A program made the translations under genes and the position numbers. The notes beneath the pieces were generated by a model that was given only the letters and a program-made list of their open reading frames with translations, had not been told where the DNA came from and did not search any database. Shown piece by piece: positions 45,931 to 54,863 of a DNA stretch of 64,000 bases (the stretch's first letter is position 1; each line of letters opens with the position of its first letter). The stretch comes from DASTPP01 sp035762175. Lineage in GTDB: Bacteria; Myxococcota_A; Polyangia; Polyangiales; Polyangiaceae. The stretch spans positions 1 to 64,000 of the forward strand of contig DASTPP010000362.1 of the NCBI GenBank assembly GCA_035762175.1. Direction: 5' to 3'.

Positions 45931-47193
45931 ATGGCGCCCCCCACCGTCGAACCCTCCCTCGCCCAGGTTGACCCCGAGATCGCCGCGCTCATCGCCGAAG
46001 AGAACGTGCGCGAGCGCGACACGTTGCGGCTCATTCCGAGCGAGAATTATGCCTCGCGGGCCGTGCTCGAGGCGACGGGCTCGCTGCTCACGAACAAGTA
46101 CAGCGAGGGCTACGCCGGCAAGCGCTACTACGAAGGCCAGGAGGTCATCGACCGGGTCGAGGAGTTGGCCAAGGCGCGCCTCGCCAAGCTCTTCGGCGCC
46201 GAGCACGTCAACGTGCAGCCCTACTCGGGCAGCCCCGCCAACCTCGCCGTCTACCTCGCCTTCTGCCAGCCGGGCGACGTCGTCATGGGCCTCGGCCTGC
46301 CCTCGGGCGGGCACCTGACGCACGGGCACAACGTCTCGATCACGGGGCGCTACTTCAAGAGCGTGCCCTACGGCGTGCGGCGCGAGGACCAGCGCATCGA
46401 TCTCGACGAGGTGCGAAAGCTGGCGCGCGAGCACCGGCCGAAGCTGCTCTGGGCGGGCACGACGGCCTACCCGCGGCGGCTCGACTTCGAGGCCTTCCGG
46501 TCGATCGCCGACGAGGTCGGGGCCGTCTTCGCCGCCGACATCGCGCACATCTCGGGGCTGGTGCTGGCCGGCGCGCACCCCTCGCCGGTCGGCGTCGCCG
46601 ACGTCGTGACCAGCACGACGCACAAGACCTTCCGGGGGCCGCGCGGCGGCATGATCTTCTGCAAGAAGGAGCACGCCGCGGCGCTCGACCGGGCGGTCTT
46701 CCCGGGGCTGCAGGGCGGGCCGCACAACCACGTCACCGCCGGCATCGCCGTCGCGGCCAAAGAGGCCGAGGGCGAGGCCTTCCGGGCGTACGCGCACCGG
46801 GTCGTCGAGAACGCCAAGGCGCTCGGCGAGGAGCTCTCGGCCCGGGGCTACCAGCTCGTCACCGGCGGCACCGACAACCACCTCTTGCTCATCGATCTGA
46901 CGAACAAGGGCGTCACCGGCAAGGTGGCCGCCAAGGCGCTCGCGCACGCCGGCATGGTCGCCAATTACAACAGCGTGCCCTTCGACCCGCGCAAGCCCTT
47001 CGACCCCTCTGGGATTCGCCTCGGCACGCCCGCGATCACCTCGCGCGGCATGGGCCCGGCCGAGATGAAGCGGCTCGCCGCGTGGTTCGACGAGATCGCG
47101 TCGGCCCCCGGCGACGAGACGCGCGTCGGGCGCGTGGCGGGCGAGATCGCCGAGCTTTGCCGGGCCTTCCCCGCGCCGGGCGTCTTGGTCTGA
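45931..47193 (+). CDS. glyA: Serine hydroxymethyltransferase
   Basis: The 420-residue enzyme matches GlyA along its length: SENYASRAVLEATGS, TNKYSEGYAGKRYYEG, NVQPYSGSPANLAVY, DIAHISGLVLAGAHPSP, the PLP Lys232 in TSTTHKTFRGPRGG, and GLQGGPHNH. It makes glycine and methylene-THF from serine in the cytosol. ATG 45931 precedes APPTVEPSLAQVDPEIAALI. It stands alone; its last codons and stop are in the first unit of a tandem array. Confidence 0.97.
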   Translation: MAPPTVEPSLAQVDPEIAALIAEENVRERDTLRLIPSENYASRAVLEATGSLLTNKYSEGYAGKRYYEGQEVIDRVEELAKARLAKLFGAEHVNVQPYSGSPANLAVYLAFCQPGDVVMGLGLPSGGHLTHGHNVSITGRYFKSVPYGVRREDQRIDLDEVRKLAREHRPKLLWAGTTAYPRRLDFEAFRSIADEVGAVFAADIAHISGLVLAGAHPSPVGVADVVTSTTHKTFRGPRGGMIFCKKEHAAALDRAVFPGLQGGPHNHVTAGIAVAAKEAEGEAFRAYAHRVVENAKALGEELSARGYQLVTGGTDNHLLLIDLTNKGVTGKVAAKALAHAGMVANYNSVPFDPRKPFDPSGIRLGTPAITSRGMGPAEMKRLAAWFDEIASAPGDETRVGRVAGEIAELCRAFPAPGVLV

Positions 47194-47281
47194 CCCGACG
47201 ACGCCGGGACGCCGGGCGTCTTGGTCTGCCCCGACGAGGCCGGGGCGCCGGGCGTCTTGGTCTGCCCCGACGACGCCGGGG
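47174..47281. repeat. 36-bp tandem repeat spanning the glyA stop, 3 units
   Basis: Units at 47174, 47210 and 47246, CGCCGGGCGTCTTGGTCTGA with CCCGACGACGCCGGGG. The TGA of unit 1 is TGC in units 2 and 3. Confidence 0.92.
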
Positions 47282-47305
47282 CGCCGACCGGAGGCCCCGG
47301 CCGGC

Positions 47306-47335
47306 GCGCAGGTGCCCGGCGCTCAGGTGCCCGGC
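47306..47335. repeat. 15-bp direct repeat spanning the DUF4156 stop
   Basis: On the minus strand GCCGGGCACCTGAGC and GCCGGGCACCTGCGC; the first holds the gene's TGA, changed to TGC in the second. Confidence 0.6.
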
Positions 47336-47853
47336 GCCTTCGCCGCGGGGGCCGCAGCGGGCGCCGCGGCGGGCGCAGGCGCGGCGGCCGGGGCGGCGGG
47401 CGCGCCCGGGGCGGCGGGGGCGGCGGCCGGGGCGGCAGGCGCGCCGGGGGCGGCGGGCGCGGCCGCGGGCAGGGTGCCGCCCGGCGCGGCGTACGAAGCC
47501 GGGCACTTGTAGCCGGTGCCCGTGACCGTGGCCGTCGTGGTCGTGCCGTTGCCTTGCCCGAGCTGGGGCGGGTCGACATGCACGTGCGTCGCGCCCTTCT
47601 GGCCGGCCTTGTTGCGAAGGTCGTTCATCGCGTAGTCGATGAGCGACTCGTTGCTGATGAGGTCGCCGCCGAAGGTGCCGCCGCCCTTGCCGACGAAGTA
47701 GCCGACGGGCTGGCACTCGGTGCCGAGCGGGGCGCGCACCATCGCCACGCGCGCGCCGGCCGTGTTGAGCTCGGCCGTCGAGCACGCGCCGAGGGCACTG
47801 AGGGCGGTAAGGGCGAAGAAGGAAAGAACCGGGGCGGGCAAGCGGGCGGCCAT
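47323..47853 (-). CDS. DUF4156 (RcsF-like) lipoprotein with Ala/Pro tail
   Basis: A 176-residue protein with a lipobox (ALGAC, Cys24) and a DUF4156 core: APLGTECQPVGYFVG, SNESLIDYAMNDLRNKAGQK, GATHVHVD and a second Cys in GYKCPASY, which could form a disulfide with the first. The last 65 residues are only Ala, Pro and Gly repeats, probably a wall- or peptidoglycan-spanning spacer. AAGGAG lies before ATG 47853. Convergent with glyA. The family includes envelope-stress sensors, but this role is not proven. Confidence 0.85.
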   Translation of the reverse strand: MAARLPAPVLSFFALTALSALGACSTAELNTAGARVAMVRAPLGTECQPVGYFVGKGGGTFGGDLISNESLIDYAMNDLRNKAGQKGATHVHVDPPQLGQGNGTTTTATVTGTGYKCPASYAAPGGTLPAAAPAAPGAPAAPAAAPAAPGAPAAPAAAPAPAAAPAAAPAAKAPGT

Positions 47854-48326
47854 GACGTGCGTGTCTCCTTAGGCGTGCGCGCGATAGCGTCGCGCGCCGC
47901 GGTTTTATCGGCTCTCCGGCGGGGTCGCGAGAGCGCGCTCGCCGGGCGGGCCGCGGCTTGGCTCCGGTCGCCGGGCCCGCGCGGCGGTCACGGCTCGGTC
48001 CCAAGCCGCGCCCGCGCGGCGACCACGGCGTGATTGCAACCGACGGGCCCGCGCCGCGGCCGCCGCGCGCCGGGGCCGTTCGGTCGAGAAATGGGCCGCC
48101 GCCTTCTCTCGAAACGCCGCGCGGCGGGGCGCGCTGAGAATGCGCGTTGACAACGCGCGCGTGTTCGCTTCGCGCGGTCGTTAGCGAGATGGCGCGCTTC
48201 GGCCGTCGGCCGAAGCCGACAGCGGCGGCGCCGGGGGGAAGGGGCGACTCGTTCGCGCGTCCCCGAGGGGCCGCGACGCCCGCGGACGCCGCCCCGCGCG
48301 CGTCGCGCCCGGCGGCGCCGCGCGGG
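47854..48326. other. 473-base intergenic stretch
   Basis: No gene seen. A perfect inverted repeat GCGCGTTG-A-CAACGCGC lies at 48142-48158. Confidence 0.5.
48142..48158. promoter_or_regulatory. 8-bp palindrome with one-base centre
   Basis: GCGCGTTG-A-CAACGCGC, between the DUF362 stop and the DUF4156 start. Because both genes read leftward, it could be upstream regulation of DUF4156 about 290 bases away, or a terminator stem of the DUF362 gene. Confidence 0.3.
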
Positions 48327-49712
48327 TCAGGCGACCTTGACGAGGCTGCCGTCGAGGGTGCCCGAGCCGTACACCTGCCGGTAGTAGCGCAGGAACTTCG
48401 AGACCTTCGCGTCGGGGTCGTCGAGGTCGAGCATGGCGCGGTTGGCGCCGCCGACGGGCAGCAAGAGGTTTCGCACGCACCAGGCGTCGACGGCGACCGG
48501 GTCGGCGCCGGCGACGATGGTTTTCGTTCGATATGCGGAAGACTCGGCGAGGCGGATGTCTTCGCGCTCTTCGTCCCAGCCGGGGCGCGGGGTGAGCGCG
48601 ACCCACTCGGCGACGGTCAGGTAGAGGTCGGGGGCGCGCACGGCCTTGGCGAAGTGGGCGAGGGGGCCGGCCATGCGCCAGCGGGCGTAGGGGTCGCCGA
48701 AGTAGTGCACCGACTGGTACTCGCGCGCGCGGGGGTGGGTGCCCATGCGGCCGGCGCTCATGTCGACGATGCCCATGGCCGACTTGCACGCGCCGGTGTA
48801 GCCGGTGGCCGAGTGCTCGTTGGCGGTGGTCATGTTGATCCACGTGATCTTGCGGCCGAGCGGCACGAGCCGGCCGCCCTCGCGGCGGAAGGCGCCGTCT
48901 TTCAGGTCGACGACGGTGCCGGTGCGCGACGCGGTGAAGCGGGGCCAGGTGAGGGGGGTCTGGGCGTGGTCGACGCGGCTCTTGCGCAGGCGGAAGGCCT
49001 GGTCGAAGGCCCAGTGGTAGCCGTCGCGCGGGTCGCCCGGCTCGATCGGCCCGCGCCCGTCGCCGCCGTAGACGCCGTGCTCGTGGGCGGGGTCGTGCCA
49101 GTGGTCGCCCGCGAGGCGGCTCTCGCCCGCGTCGACGAGGCCGACGAACGAGACGGGCGCGCCGAGGGCGGCAAAATGCGGGATGAGGTCGCCCATCTTC
49201 TGCCAGCCCGGCACGTCGACGTTGCGCTCGCTCGGGCGCGTCCAGGCGCGGGCGAGGCCCGAGCCGTCGGGCAGGCGGAAGTGCACGTTCTCGAAGACGA
49301 CGACCTCGCCCCGGAAGCCCTCGCGCGCGAGCACCCGCTCGATGACGCGCTTGACGGCGGCGACGTTGGTCATGCCCTGGTTCCACCATTGGGCGCTGAC
49401 CTTGATGAGGACGACGTCGTCGCGGCCGACGAGGGGCTCGACGCCGCCCATCTTGGCGAAGACGGCGTCGACGTTCTCGGCCGGCGAGCCGCCGCGCGCG
49501 ACGTAGAGCGTGCGCCCGTCGCGCGCGGGGTCGTGCGGCAAGAGCTCGGGCGTGCGGGTGAATTCGTCGAGGCGCGTCCAGTGCGAGAGGCGCGTGACGA
49601 GGCGCCGGCGGGCGGCGAAGGCCAGGGCGCCGGCGCTGGCGAGCGCGGCGCCGGCGGCGAGCAGCACGCGGCGGCGGGAGGTGGGGGGGGAGGTGGGCTC
49701 GGGTGAGGTCAT
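48327..49712 (-). CDS. DUF362 domain protein with Tat-like signal
   Basis: A 461-residue protein with an N-terminal TSRRRVLLAAGAALASAGAL signal (Arg-Arg-Arg, Tat-like). The DUF362 core shows VGRDDVVLIKVSAQWWNQGM, TNVAAVKRVIERVLA and ACKSAMGIVDMSAGRMGTHP, and DPVAVDAWCVRNLLLPVGG. DUF362 proteins are often iron-sulfur-linked, but no CxxCxxC cluster motif is present here. The role is unknown. ATG 49712 is used; the longer open frame upstream has no conserved content. Confidence 0.85.
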   Translation of the reverse strand: MTSPEPTSPPTSRRRVLLAAGAALASAGALAFAARRRLVTRLSHWTRLDEFTRTPELLPHDPARDGRTLYVARGGSPAENVDAVFAKMGGVEPLVGRDDVVLIKVSAQWWNQGMTNVAAVKRVIERVLAREGFRGEVVVFENVHFRLPDGSGLARAWTRPSERNVDVPGWQKMGDLIPHFAALGAPVSFVGLVDAGESRLAGDHWHDPAHEHGVYGGDGRGPIEPGDPRDGYHWAFDQAFRLRKSRVDHAQTPLTWPRFTASRTGTVVDLKDGAFRREGGRLVPLGRKITWINMTTANEHSATGYTGACKSAMGIVDMSAGRMGTHPRAREYQSVHYFGDPYARWRMAGPLAHFAKAVRAPDLYLTVAEWVALTPRPGWDEEREDIRLAESSAYRTKTIVAGADPVAVDAWCVRNLLLPVGGANRAMLDLDDPDAKVSKFLRYYRQVYGSGTLDGSLVKVA

Positions 49713-50085
49713 GCGCAGGGGGCCGGCGCGGGGGCTTGGCGCGGGGCGCCATCGTAGCAAGGGCCCGGCGCGAGGGCAGCCGCCCGCGTCCGCCGGACAC
49801 ACCGCTCGCCCGGGCGCGCCCCGCCGGGCGGCACAAAACGCGAGCCCGCGGCCGCTCGCCGCCCCCGCGGGCCGACCGCGGCCGAGCCCCCGCTCGCCCG
49901 ACGTGCTTCGCCCCGAACCCGTTCGCCCGCCGCGCTCGGGCTCGCGCGGATGAAACCACCAGGGGGGTATTAAAGGGGGCCCCGCGCGGCCGTTTTGGTC
50001 ATTGTGGGCGGCGACGGTTTCGGGCGAGAATGCTATCGACAGGTGACAAGGGGGCGAGAATGCTCGGCGAGAGGTACGAGGGGCC
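49713..50085. other. Divergent promoter region with a 13-bp direct repeat
   Basis: No gene. GGGCGAGAATGCT occurs at 50022 and 50052, 30 bases apart, just before the deacetylase start. An AT patch (GGGTATTAAAGG) lies near 49968. Confidence 0.5.
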
Positions 50086-51123
50086 ATGGGCAAGCGTGAA
50101 AGTTTGATCGGCGCGCTCGAGCGCCTCGGCGTGGTCGAGGCGCTCTTGCAGACGCGGCGCGTGCTGGGCTTGCCCTGGCTGACGGTCTTGACCTACCACC
50201 GCGTGGCCGAGCCCGGCGCGTCGGCCGACCTCGACGAGGGGGTCATCGACGCGACGCCCGAGCAATTCGACCGGCAGCTCGCGCTGCTCGCGCGACACTT
50301 CCGGTTCGTCTCGATCGACGAGGTCGCGGGCTTTCTGCAGGGCAAGCCGCTGCCCCACAACCCGCTGCTCATCACCTTCGACGACGGCTATCGCGACTGC
50401 GTCGAGACGGCCCTGCCGCTGCTCGAGAAGCACCGCGCCCGCGCGACCTTCTTTCTGCCGACCTACTACCTCGACGAGCGCAGGCTCTTCTGGTGGGATA
50501 GAATCAGCCTGATTCTCAAGCGCTCGACCCGCGAGCGCATCGAGCTCTCGTACCCCGAGCCGCGCAGCCTGCCCCTCGGGCCGCGCCGGGGCGAGAGCGA
50601 GCGCCGCCTGCTCGCGCTCGTCAAGACCGAGCGCGGGCTCGACCTCGCCCGCTTCTTCGACGAGCTCGAGGCCGCCGCGGGCGTCGTCTTGACCCGCGAC
50701 GAAGAGCGCGCGCTCGTCGACGCCTCGCTCATGACCTGGGCCGACGTCGGCCGCCTGACCCGCGCGGGCATGGACGTCGGGTCCCACACGCGCACCCACC
50801 GCGTGCTGCAGACGCTCGTCGGGGCCGACCTCGACGAAGAGCTCGCCGGCTCGCGCCGCGAGCTCGAGCTGCGCCTCGACCGCCGAATCTCTTCGATCGC
50901 CTACCCGGTCGGCTACCCCATCGCCCACGACCCCGCCATCCGCGGCGCGCTCGAGCGGGCGGGCTACGACGTCGGCTTCACCAACGCGACCGGCGTGTCG
51001 ATGACCTTGCGGCGCCCCCACCCCTTCGACATGCGACGCCTGGCGATGGACGTCGGGCTCTCGCACGGCTTCTTCCGGGGCCTGGCCGCCCTGCCCCAGC
51101 TCGCCGCGACGCGCGCCGCGTAG
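50086..51123 (+). CDS. Polysaccharide deacetylase family protein
   Basis: The 345-residue protein has the NodB homology domain: VLTYHRVAEPG, LLITFDDGYRDCVETALPLL (Asp99, Asp100), RATFFLPTYYL, SHTRTHRVLQTL (His234, His238) and ISSIAYPVGYP. It removes N- or O-acetyl groups from a polysaccharide, likely in capsule, peptidoglycan or exopolysaccharide. It lacks a signal peptide. Its TAG stop is the first part of a 130-base hairpin. Confidence 0.92.
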   Translation: MGKRESLIGALERLGVVEALLQTRRVLGLPWLTVLTYHRVAEPGASADLDEGVIDATPEQFDRQLALLARHFRFVSIDEVAGFLQGKPLPHNPLLITFDDGYRDCVETALPLLEKHRARATFFLPTYYLDERRLFWWDRISLILKRSTRERIELSYPEPRSLPLGPRRGESERRLLALVKTERGLDLARFFDELEAAAGVVLTRDEERALVDASLMTWADVGRLTRAGMDVGSHTRTHRVLQTLVGADLDEELAGSRRELELRLDRRISSIAYPVGYPIAHDPAIRGALERAGYDVGFTNATGVSMTLRRPHPFDMRRLAMDVGLSHGFFRGLAALPQLAATRAA

Positions 51124-51248
51124 AGCGCGCGTCGGGCGGCCCCGGCGGGGTCGCAGGCGTCGTTTTTTCGCGGCGGCCGGCCCGAGCAGGCCTCGCTCCC
51201 CAAGCCTCGCCTGCGACCCCGCCGGGGCCGCCCGCCGTGTGCTCTACG
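51119..51248. repeat. 130-base near-perfect hairpin with 41-bp arms
   Basis: The arms 51119-51159 and 51208-51248 match perfectly over 27 bp (51133-51159 with 51208-51234) and again over 8 bp at the outside (CGTAGAGC/GCTCTACG), with mostly wobble pairs between. The 48-base loop contains CGTTTTTTCG. The left arm includes the deacetylase stop. It is either a very long terminator or a MITE-like element. Confidence 0.9.
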
Positions 51249-51316
51249 AAGGCGGAGGGGGGGCGAAGCCCGGCCCCCTTGGTGCGCAGCCACGGCCGTG
51301 GCATCGCTCGCGGGCC

Positions 51317-52384
51317 ATGAGCCCCGCCGGCCGCGCGCCCCAGCCCTTCCCCTGGTCGGCGCTCGAGCACTTGAGCGGCGCCGAGGCGCGCGCCCTCGGC
51401 CAGGCGCGCCGGCAGATCGCGCCCCACCTCTCGCTCGCGGCGTTGGCCGAGGGCTGCTCCCGCCTGCTGGGGCGCCCCCTCGGGCTCGAAGTCGTCGAGA
51501 GCTGGGCCGACGAGGTGCCCCCGCGAGCCCCTTCGCACCTGAGCGTGCCGCTCGCGCTCGGCGATGGCGACGTCAACCTCGTGCTCTACGTCGAGAACGC
51601 CCTCGCCCTGCGCCTCGCGTCGATCGTGGTCGGCCACCCGCTCGCCTGGGCCGACCCGGCGCGCCCCCTCGCGCCCGAGGTGGCCGGGGCCGCCGCGGCC
51701 TTCGTCACGCTCGCCGCGCGCCAGACGGGCGCGCCCTTCCGGCTCGGGCAAGGCGAGCCGTCGGCGGGCCCCTTCGCTTGCGTGCGCGCGGTCGTGCTGG
51801 TCGGCGACGAGGTCTTCGACGCGCTCGCCGCCGTCCCGCTCGCGCCCCTGCCGCCTGCGCCGCCGGCCTTCGACCGCTACGCCCTCGCCGCCCTCGGCGA
51901 TTTGCCGCTCTCCTTGCCGCTCGTCGCGGCCGTCTCGGGCGCGAGCGACGACGATCTCGCGGCGCTCGCGCCGGGCGCGGCGTGGGCGCCGGGCGCGGCG
52001 CTGACGCTCAGGCCAGGCGAGGGCGGCGCGTGGCGGGGCCGGGCGCTGCTCGTCGCCCCGCGGGCCGAGGTCGGGCTCGAGGTGCGGGCGGGCGAGGGCG
52101 GGGGGCTAATTTTGGGCGGGCGGTTCGCCTGTCCGTGGGAAGGCTCGCCCGAAGAAGAGGCAGGCGAGGGCCAGGCGCTGCGCGCGCTTCGCGTCGAAGT
52201 GGGGCGAGTGACGATGGCGGCGCGTGCCTGGGCGGCGCTCTCGGCGGGGGCGTCGCTGCCACCTGCGGCCATGACGGGCGTACTCACGCTCCGCGTCGGC
52301 GGCGAAGCGATCGCGCGGGGGCACCTGGCGCGCGTGGGGGGCGAAGAGGTCGTCGTCGTCGACGAGACGGCGCACCGCTCGTGA
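51317..52384 (+). CDS. SctQ/FliM-like protein with C-terminal SpoA domain
   Basis: A 355-residue protein that resembles type III secretion/flagellar C-ring subunits: an N-domain (PFPWSALEHLSGAEARALGQ, RPLGLEVVESWADEV, NLVLYVENALALRLASIVVG) and a SpoA domain at about 285-350 (LRVEVGRVTMAARAWAALSA, LTLRVGGEAIARGHLARVGG, EEVVVVDE). No other secretion or flagellar gene is next to it. ATG 51317 is taken as the start. It probably belongs to a non-flagellar export apparatus; the inference rests on the SpoA pattern. Confidence 0.72.
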   Translation: MSPAGRAPQPFPWSALEHLSGAEARALGQARRQIAPHLSLAALAEGCSRLLGRPLGLEVVESWADEVPPRAPSHLSVPLALGDGDVNLVLYVENALALRLASIVVGHPLAWADPARPLAPEVAGAAAAFVTLAARQTGAPFRLGQGEPSAGPFACVRAVVLVGDEVFDALAAVPLAPLPPAPPAFDRYALAALGDLPLSLPLVAAVSGASDDDLAALAPGAAWAPGAALTLRPGEGGAWRGRALLVAPRAEVGLEVRAGEGGGLILGGRFACPWEGSPEEEAGEGQALRALRVEVGRVTMAARAWAALSAGASLPPAAMTGVLTLRVGGEAIARGHLARVGGEEVVVVDETAHRS

Positions 52385-52477
52385 GCGAAACGCTGCGCGA
52401 ACGGCCGGCCCGCCGGCCGCCGGTGCGCGGGGCCAACCCGGCCCCACCAGGCGCCCCGGGCCGCTCGCCGCCCCCCC

Positions 52478-53200
52478 TTATCGCGGGTCGGTCGACGACG
52501 GCCCCTCGTCGAGGGTCAAGACGTAGCCGGCCCCGCGCACCGTCTTGAGCAGCGTGGGGCGCCGCGAGTCGTCGCCGAGCTTCTGGCGCAGGCGCGAGAT
52601 GTGCACGTCGATCGAGCGGTCGAAGGCGTCGTCGGCGCCGCCCTTCACGAGCTCCATCAGTTGTTCGCGCGAGAGCACACGGCCGCGGCGCTCGGCGAGG
52701 ACGCGCAAGAGGTTGAACTCGTACGACGTCAGCGCGAGCTCGCGGCCGTCGAGGAGGGCGACGCGGCGCACGGCGTCGACCGTCAGGCGCCCCGTGACGA
52801 CCGTGCGCAGGGGGGGGCCGGCCTGCCCGCGATCGCGCCGCACCACGGCGCGGATGCGGGCGAGCAGCTCGCGCGGGCTGAACGGCTTGACCAGGTAGTC
52901 GTCGGCGCCGAGCTCGAGGCCGAGCACCTTGTCGGCCTCTTCGGCGCGCGCCGTCGTGACGATGACGGGGGCGTCCGACTGGGCGCGCAGCGCCCGGCAG
53001 ACCGAGAGGCCGTCGCCGCGGGGGAGCATCAGGTCGAGCAGGACGACGTCGAAGCGCTGGCGCAGCGCGAGCGCGAGGCCCGACTCGCCGTCGGCGGCGG
53101 GCGTGACGAGGACTTCGTTGCGCGCGAGGTAGTCGCCGAGAAACCGCGCGAGGCGCGCGTCGTCTTCGACGTGCAAGGCGGTGATGGTGGTCGTGTTCAT
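52478..53200 (-). CDS. OmpR-family response regulator
   Basis: A 240-residue regulator: receiver domain with VEDD (12-14), phosphoacceptor Asp56 in VVLLDLMLPRGDGLS, TTARAEEADKVLGLELGADD and LVKPFSPREL; then an OmpR/PhoB winged helix (LTSYEFNLLRVLAERRGRVL, DRSIDVHISRLRQKLGDD, TVRGAGYVL). It reads leftward after the kinase gene, 158 bases away, but the kinase lies upstream on the right, not in front. It likely is controlled by that kinase. Confidence 0.95.
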   Translation of the reverse strand: MNTTTITALHVEDDARLARFLGDYLARNEVLVTPAADGESGLALALRQRFDVVLLDLMLPRGDGLSVCRALRAQSDAPVIVTTARAEEADKVLGLELGADDYLVKPFSPRELLARIRAVVRRDRGQAGPPLRTVVTGRLTVDAVRRVALLDGRELALTSYEFNLLRVLAERRGRVLSREQLMELVKGGADDAFDRSIDVHISRLRQKLGDDSRRPTLLKTVRGAGYVLTLDEGPSSTDPR

Positions 53201-53275
53201 CGGGCGGCGGCCGGGGGCTCGGGGCAAGGTAGCAAGGATGCCGCCGGCCGGCGGCGGCGCTAACAGTTCGACACA

Positions 53276-53364
53276 ATCGGCGCGGCGGGCGGGGTCGGAG
53301 GTCGGCGCGATGGGCGCGGCGGGCGGGGTCGGCGGTCGGCGCGATGGGCGCGGCGGGGTCACGG
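53276..53364. repeat. 34-bp tandem repeat spanning the kinase stop, 2 full units and one partial
   Basis: Units at 53276 and 53310 (ATGGGCGCGGCGGGCGGGGT plus CGGCGGTCGGCGCG), then a partial unit from 53344 that contains the kinase stop on the minus strand (GTCA). Confidence 0.88.
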
Positions 53365-54735
53365 GGCCGGCGCCGCGGGCAGGGTGAGGGTGACGGTGGT
53401 GCCGACCCCGGGGCGGCTCTCGACCCGGACGGCGCCGCCGTGCGCCTCGACGATGCGGCGGGTCAACGCCAGGCCGAGGCCGATGCCGCCGGTCTCGCGC
53501 GCCCGGCTGCGGTCGGTGCGGAAAAAGGGGGCGAAGAGGCGGGGCAAGTCGGCCTCGTCGATGCCGATGCCGGCGTCGCGGACTTCGACGACGACGAGCC
53601 CGCCCTCCGGGCGCGCCCGCAGCTCGACGGCGCTCGGGGGCGACGAGTACTTGCCGGCGTTGTCGAGCAGGTTGTCGAGGGCGCGGCGCACGAGCACGGG
53701 GTCGGCGAGGACGGTCGGCAGGCCCGGGGCGGCCTCGACGACGAGCCGGCGGTCGGGGCGCGTCTCGCGGAATTTCGACGCGGCGGCGTCGAGGAGGCCG
53801 CCGAAGGGCACCTCCCGCAGGTGCAGCGGCGGCGCGCCGGCGCCGGCGCGGCCCGCGGCCAGGTCGAGCCTGGCCGCGGTCATCACGTCCTCGACGATGC
53901 GCTCGAGCTCGCCGAGGTCGTGCGCGATCTCGGGCAGGTAGGCGCGCGCGGCGTCGGCGTCGCCCGCGTCGGCCAGCTCGAGCACGACGCGCGTCCGCGA
54001 GAGCGGCGTGCGCAGCTCGTGCGACACGTTGGCGAGCAGCTCTTTCTCGGCGCGCAGGAGCGCCTCGATGCGGTCGGCCATCTCGTCGAAGGCCACCGCC
54101 AGGTCGCCGATCTCGTCGCGGCGCCGCAGCCCGGCGCGGGCCCGCAGGTCGCCCCGGCCGAACGCGCGCGCCGCCGCCGAGAGGCGCTCGAGCGGGGCGG
54201 AGACCGAGCGCGCGAGCGGCACCGAGGCGAGCGCCAGCGCCCCCAGCACGGCGAAGAAGATCGCCGTCGACCCGGCCAGGGCGAAGCGCGGCGGCGATCG
54301 CAGCCCGACGCCGTACGCGACGAGGCGGCCGCCGGGGTCGAAGCACCCCGCGGCGAAGACGGCGCCGGGCGCGAGGGCGAGCACCTCACCCCGCGCCAGC
54401 GCGCCGCGTTCGGCCGCCGGCGCCGGGCCGAAGGGCGGCTCGACGTTGGTGGCCAAGGGCGCGTCCGCCGCCGTATAGAGCGTGAGCTGCAGGCGCAGCC
54501 GCTCGCGGTAGAACGCGAGCTCGCGGCCGAGCGCCGCGCGGTCGTCGCGCAGCTCGCACGCCCGCGCGACCACCCACGCGTTGAACGGCGCGACGTCGCG
54601 CTGCATCGCCGGCTCGAAGAAGAGCTTGCCGACGACGAGGAGCGCGGCGCCGCTGCCCGCGAGCAGGAGCAGCCCGTGCAAGAACACTCGCACCAGCAAC
54701 CCCCGCCGCAGAACGACCTCGCGCCATCTTCGCAT
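53359..54735 (-). CDS. Sensor histidine kinase
   Basis: A 458-residue HK: TM1 (LLVRVFLHGLLLLAGSGAAL), a sensor domain to about residue 145, TM2, a HAMP segment (PLARSVSAPLERLSAAARAF, GRGDLRARAG), the H-box NVSHELRTPLSR with His near 239, then N, G1 (RDAGIGIDEADLPRLFAPFF) and G2 (GGIGLGLAL) boxes. It presumably phosphorylates the adjacent OmpR-type regulator. ATG 54735 (MRRWREVV). Confidence 0.95.
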   Translation of the reverse strand: MRRWREVVLRRGLLVRVFLHGLLLLAGSGAALLVVGKLFFEPAMQRDVAPFNAWVVARACELRDDRAALGRELAFYRERLRLQLTLYTAADAPLATNVEPPFGPAPAAERGALARGEVLALAPGAVFAAGCFDPGGRLVAYGVGLRSPPRFALAGSTAIFFAVLGALALASVPLARSVSAPLERLSAAARAFGRGDLRARAGLRRRDEIGDLAVAFDEMADRIEALLRAEKELLANVSHELRTPLSRTRVVLELADAGDADAARAYLPEIAHDLGELERIVEDVMTAARLDLAAGRAGAGAPPLHLREVPFGGLLDAAASKFRETRPDRRLVVEAAPGLPTVLADPVLVRRALDNLLDNAGKYSSPPSAVELRARPEGGLVVVEVRDAGIGIDEADLPRLFAPFFRTDRSRARETGGIGLGLALTRRIVEAHGGAVRVESRPGVGTTVTLTLPAAPAP

Positions 54736-54863
54736 CGCGACCCCGCGGGGCGGCCGCCCGCCGCCCGGCCGCCCGCCTCGCCAGGGTAGCCGCCCCGCCG
54801 GGCGCCCACCAAGCCCCGGGCGCGCCGCCCGGCGGCGGGCGGCCGCCCGGGGCCCGTTCGCGC

